A stretch of 64,000 nucleotides of DNA from Ferdinandcohnia sp036962705 (lineage in GTDB: Bacteria; Bacillota; Bacilli; Bacillales; Bacillaceae_L). The position numbers and the translations under genes are program-made. The stretch covers positions 3,615-67,614 of the forward strand of contig NZ_JBALOQ010000033.1 of the NCBI RefSeq assembly GCF_036962705.1, in the 5' to 3' direction. Under the pieces are notes generated by a model. That model was not told the DNA's origin. It did no database searches and saw only the letters and a list, made by a program, of their open reading frames with translations. The number at the start of each line of letters is the position of its first letter. The first letter of the stretch is position 1. Positions 60,633 to 64,000 of the stretch are shown here, one piece after another.

Positions 60633-63600
60633 CTACTGATTAGGAAGTGTAACAACCAGCGGTTCCACGAGTTCACCATTTTGAACAGTAAAACTAACTT
60701 GCAGATCTATAAAGCCTGCTTCTCCTGAATAGAATTGAACCACAGTGTAATTTCCATCTGGCAATTGTAAACCAAATTCTCCCTTACTATTAACATCAGT
60801 ATAGTCCCAGTCACCGGGGTTTGCAGTGTTTTCAAAATATAAGAAAGCTCCGCCTTCAAGTAATGATACATCTTCAGCTTGGACCAGTCCTTGTACATTT
60901 CCATAAATTTCACTCATCTCGAATATACTTAGGTCGATTGATGGAACCCCATCCAAAACCTCAAATTCAATAAATTTATTAAAATACTCATTAAGCCATT
61001 CGACACCTGTAATTTCATAATTTCCATCCCCAAGGCGGTGTGAGAAAAATCCATCCCCATCAGTGCCTACTGTAAAGCCTTGATAAAAGCCTTGTAACAG
61101 CTCAGACAACAAATGAATCGTTGAATCTCCCAAAGGCTCTCCCGATTGTACAACTTGACCCGTAAAGTTAAGCTGTGGCAGGAGTAGGTTTAATGTATCA
61201 TAAGCTGCACCGTTAACATACAATGCCCCCTCTTGCACCGAGAAGGATACATGCATCGGTATGGAAACATAACCAGGATTATTTTGAGTTATTGCAGTAA
61301 CCAAATACTCCCCATCAAGTAATCTTAATGAAAAGTTTCCGCTCTGATCTACTACATAATAGCGAGAATATGGATCGTCATCATTCAGATCAAGAATCCC
61401 AATTTTCCCCTGACCAACTGTACCATTATCTTCAGTTACCGCTCCTACTACTGTCACAGTAGGGAGTGTAATGATAAGTTGGTTGGAGGCATTTCCATTA
61501 ACAAACAATACTCCATCTTGTATTGAAAAATGGGTTTCAAGAGCAACATCACCAATGGTTTCCGAGTAATACCCTTTAACCACGTAATTCCCATCATGTA
61601 AGTCAATCAAAAATTCCCCATTTTCATCTACATCAAAACTATGCCAGTCACCTTCAGAATCTTTAAGTTCAACGAATCCTCCAGATAATGGCCCGTTTTC
61701 ATCCTGAACAATTCCTATATTACTAGTCTCTAAGTCAAGATCAATTACAAATGGATTTGGAGTAGTTGTTCCATTCAAGACCTCAACATCCTGATTGATT
61801 ATATACCAGTCATATGGCGGATCCATTTCATAAAGACCGGAAATAGTATAAATACCATCAGGAACACGAAGAGTAAATTCTCCATTCTCATCCAAATTTG
61901 TAATATAGCTTATTTCATATCCAGATATCATTTTGCGAATATCGACTTCTCCCAATAGTGGAGTTTCATTGTTTAGAATCTGAACATGTAAACTTTCAGG
62001 TGGTAGATTAAGTGTTAGTTCATCTACAGTCTTACCATCTACAATTATGTTTCCATTTTTCACTGAGAATAATAAATCAACTGAAGCAATTGGATTCCAG
62101 TTAGTATCTGTTATATCTTCAATCACATAGTCTCCATCTGGAATATCAGCTGAAAATCTACCGTTCTCATCGGTTAATACAGTGTAGTAACCAGAATAAT
62201 CAGTAATGTTTTGAATAACAAACTCGCTATTAACAACTAAGGTATCTCCATCCATCACAACTCCACTTACAATGCCATCACCAGGAATAGCTAAATCAAT
62301 AATCACTATTTCTGGACTCTCATTGTTGGCCGTTACGATTTTATTAATTGGATAAGTGTTATCTTCCGTATCAAAAGAATAAATTGTATATTCCCCTGTT
62401 GGAACACGAAGATTTAACTCCCCATTTACATTTGTACTTGCATACCATGATTCATCATCATTGAAGATTAATAAAGATCCTTTAACAGGAACCCCATTAT
62501 TGAGAATTTGAACCTTTAGAGATTCTGTCGGAATAGTAACTTCTAAGCTTTCAATTTCGTCTCCATTTACTGAAACGGCTCCTTCACGAATTGTAAAACG
62601 GTTATCACCAGAGTTAATTTTGACATCATACGCATAGTTAAATGCATCGCTATAGATACTTTCAATGGAATATTCACCATCTGGCAGATCCGCTGAATAA
62701 GAGCCTTCGGAATTTACATTGGTGACAAAGATATCTTCAATTGTTTCATTATAAAAAGTTATTCTTGCGTTTCCAACAAAACCATTGCTATCACTTAAAC
62801 TTCCTTGAACTTTAGTAAGATTAGTAGTCGTTACATCTATAATGAATGGATTCGGACTTGTAGTACCATTTGAAATAGTGACGGGTTCATCCAAATAGTA
62901 GAATTTGTCTTCACTATCGTAATATCCTCCAACCCTATATTCCCCATCTTGCAGTCTTAGTGAAGCAACTCCATTTTGATCCACATCTTTATAGATATAG
63001 CGGGCACCATCTTTGTTTGATTGTACAATTTCCACTTCAATATTCTTAAGCGGTTCCTCGTCCTTTATTAATTGAACGTTAAGGGAAAGTTGTGGTAATG
63101 TGACATCTAGTGATTTAGCATCAACCCCTGCTATTTGGAGTTTCCCGCCTGCAATCGAGAACTCCTTGTCTAAGTAAATAGGCGTATACAATTGCCCATC
63201 TACAACAACAAGTTCAATCTTATAATGGCCATCCACTAGTTGAAGTCCAAAGTCACCGTTCTCATTAGTAGAAGTATAGAAATATTCTCCGGTAACTACA
63301 CTTTTAATTGAAATATCCACATTTTCCACTTTACCATTTTCATTTGAAATTGATCCTTTAACATTGAGGTCTTGCTCACCTCCTAGATCAATTACTAATT
63401 CAGATTGACCTTGCAGCACACCAGCTTTTACTGAGAAATTCAAATTGAGTGGGTACCATTTTTGCTCTTCGTCTACCCAGATTCCTTCGATAACAAAATC
63501 ACCATCTGGTAAATTAAGGCCAAAGTTCCCATTTTCATCTATCTTGCCATTAAACCATAGTGATTCCCCTGAAACAGTACGAGCAGTTACCCAATCCCCT

Positions 63601-64000
63601 ACTACAGGCTTCCCATTCTTCACGACCGATCCAGCTACATTTGATGCCTTCTCTGAAAGATCTATATGTAATCGTTCAGGATTGATTACTTTACCACCTT
63701 GTACCGTAAANNNNNNNNNNNNNNNNNNNNNNNNNNNNNNNNNNNNNNNNNNNNNNNNNNNNNNNNNNNNNNNNNNNNNNNNNNNNNNNNNNNNNNNNNN
63801 NNNNNNNNNNNNNNNNNNNNNNNNNNNNNNNNNNNNNNNNNNNNNNNNNNNNNNNNNNACCATTTCGATTCAGAATCTACCCAGACTCCCTCTATTTGAT
63901 ACTCGCCGTCAGGTAAAAAGGTCAGACTATAGTTTCCTTCTCCATCCGTTTTTCCATTAAACCATCGTTCTTCACCTGTAACCGTATGCGCACTTACCCA
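60633..64000 (-). CDS. Very long repetitive surface-type protein (carboxypeptidase-regulatory-like repeats), partial, with assembly gap
   Basis: Its start lies beyond the window. More than 1,000 residues are visible, made of about ten repeats of roughly 100 residues, each with a pattern such as xGxxxxENGxFxLxLPDGxYxIxGxxxx and ending LxVxLPxxxLxVQ. This is the Ig-like, CNA-B/carboxypeptidase-regulatory fold common in surface adhesins of Gram-positives. No sorting motif is seen at the C-terminus, which ends QNGELVEPLVVTLPNQ. A run of 148 N (63711-63858) interrupts it; the repeat continues beyond (DGEYQIEGVWVDSESKW) but in a different frame as written. Confidence 0.75.

Overview
The window looks like chromosome from a low-GC Gram-positive of the family Bacillaceae. 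The signs are strong AGGAGG-type ribosome sites, frequent TTG and GTG starts, sigma-A-type promoters, a sporulation-type orphan histidine kinase, YhcV- and YkwD-like proteins, OpuF- and NhaC-type transporters, and an intergenic GGGACAG...CTGTCCC repeat of a kind I remember from Bacillus genomes. I saw no rRNA, tRNA, CRISPR array, prophage or intact transposase.

Region 1 (1-23.7 kb) is mostly housekeeping and stress genes. It holds the end of an ECF-type importer; a glycerol-3-phosphate/glycerophosphodiester uptake operon (ugpC-ugpA-ugpE-ugpB-ugpQ, minus strand); an rsgA paralogue; a drug-efflux MFS gene; a DUF2087-type regulator with a GIY-YIG protein; the osmolyte importer OpuFA-OpuFB; a MutS2 paralogue lacking the Smr domain; nhaC with a PqqB-like hydrolase; a thioredoxin-like lipoprotein interrupted by an in-frame UGA; and CBS, SGNH and CAP-domain proteins. 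Three of these genes (rsgA paralogue, MFS, mutS2 paralogue) each have a long leader with a promoter, a small ORF with a ribosome site, and mutually exclusive or terminator hairpins. All three products are plausibly tied to the ribosome or ribosome-targeting drugs, which suggests a drug-responsive attenuation regulon. The MFS leader peptide carries the RLRFP core of the ErmD-type macrolide-stalling peptide.

Region 2 (23.7-50 kb) is a large catabolic island, nearly all on the minus strand: a TRAP carboxylate transporter, three Gfo/Idh/MocA dehydrogenases, two zinc alcohol dehydrogenases, two aldehyde dehydrogenases (one of the acylating type), a ThDP enzyme, a CaiB CoA-transferase with an HMG-CoA-lyase-type enzyme, a second CoA-transferase, MaoC, PanE-like and VOC proteins, a TIM-barrel isomerase, type II dehydroquinase and shikimate kinase homologues, an AEC exporter, and LysR, IclR and LacI regulators. 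A palindrome (TTAGATCGATCTAA) with the central CG typical of LacI operators lies in front of both the TRAP operon and the aldehyde dehydrogenase operon and ties them together. The substrate is not known to me; a cyclitol or quinate-like carboxylate is a guess.

Region 3 (50-64 kb) has a PAS histidine kinase, a Lin0512 protein, a broken Uma2-type gene, a luciferase-like monooxygenase, and then an export cluster: a Tat-signal cupredoxin protein, a second cupredoxin protein without a signal, TatA and a PKD-domain exported protein. The two cupredoxin proteins divide the four copper motifs of a multicopper oxidase between them. The window ends in a very long, repetitive cell-surface-type protein interrupted by an assembly gap.

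The strongest candidates for something undescribed are the probable selenoprotein at 20511-21026 (UGA in a UxxC motif followed by a SECIS-like hairpin), the three leader-peptide attenuators at 6.7, 10.1 and 15.6 kb, and the split, possibly co-exported multicopper oxidase at 54.7-57.4 kb.
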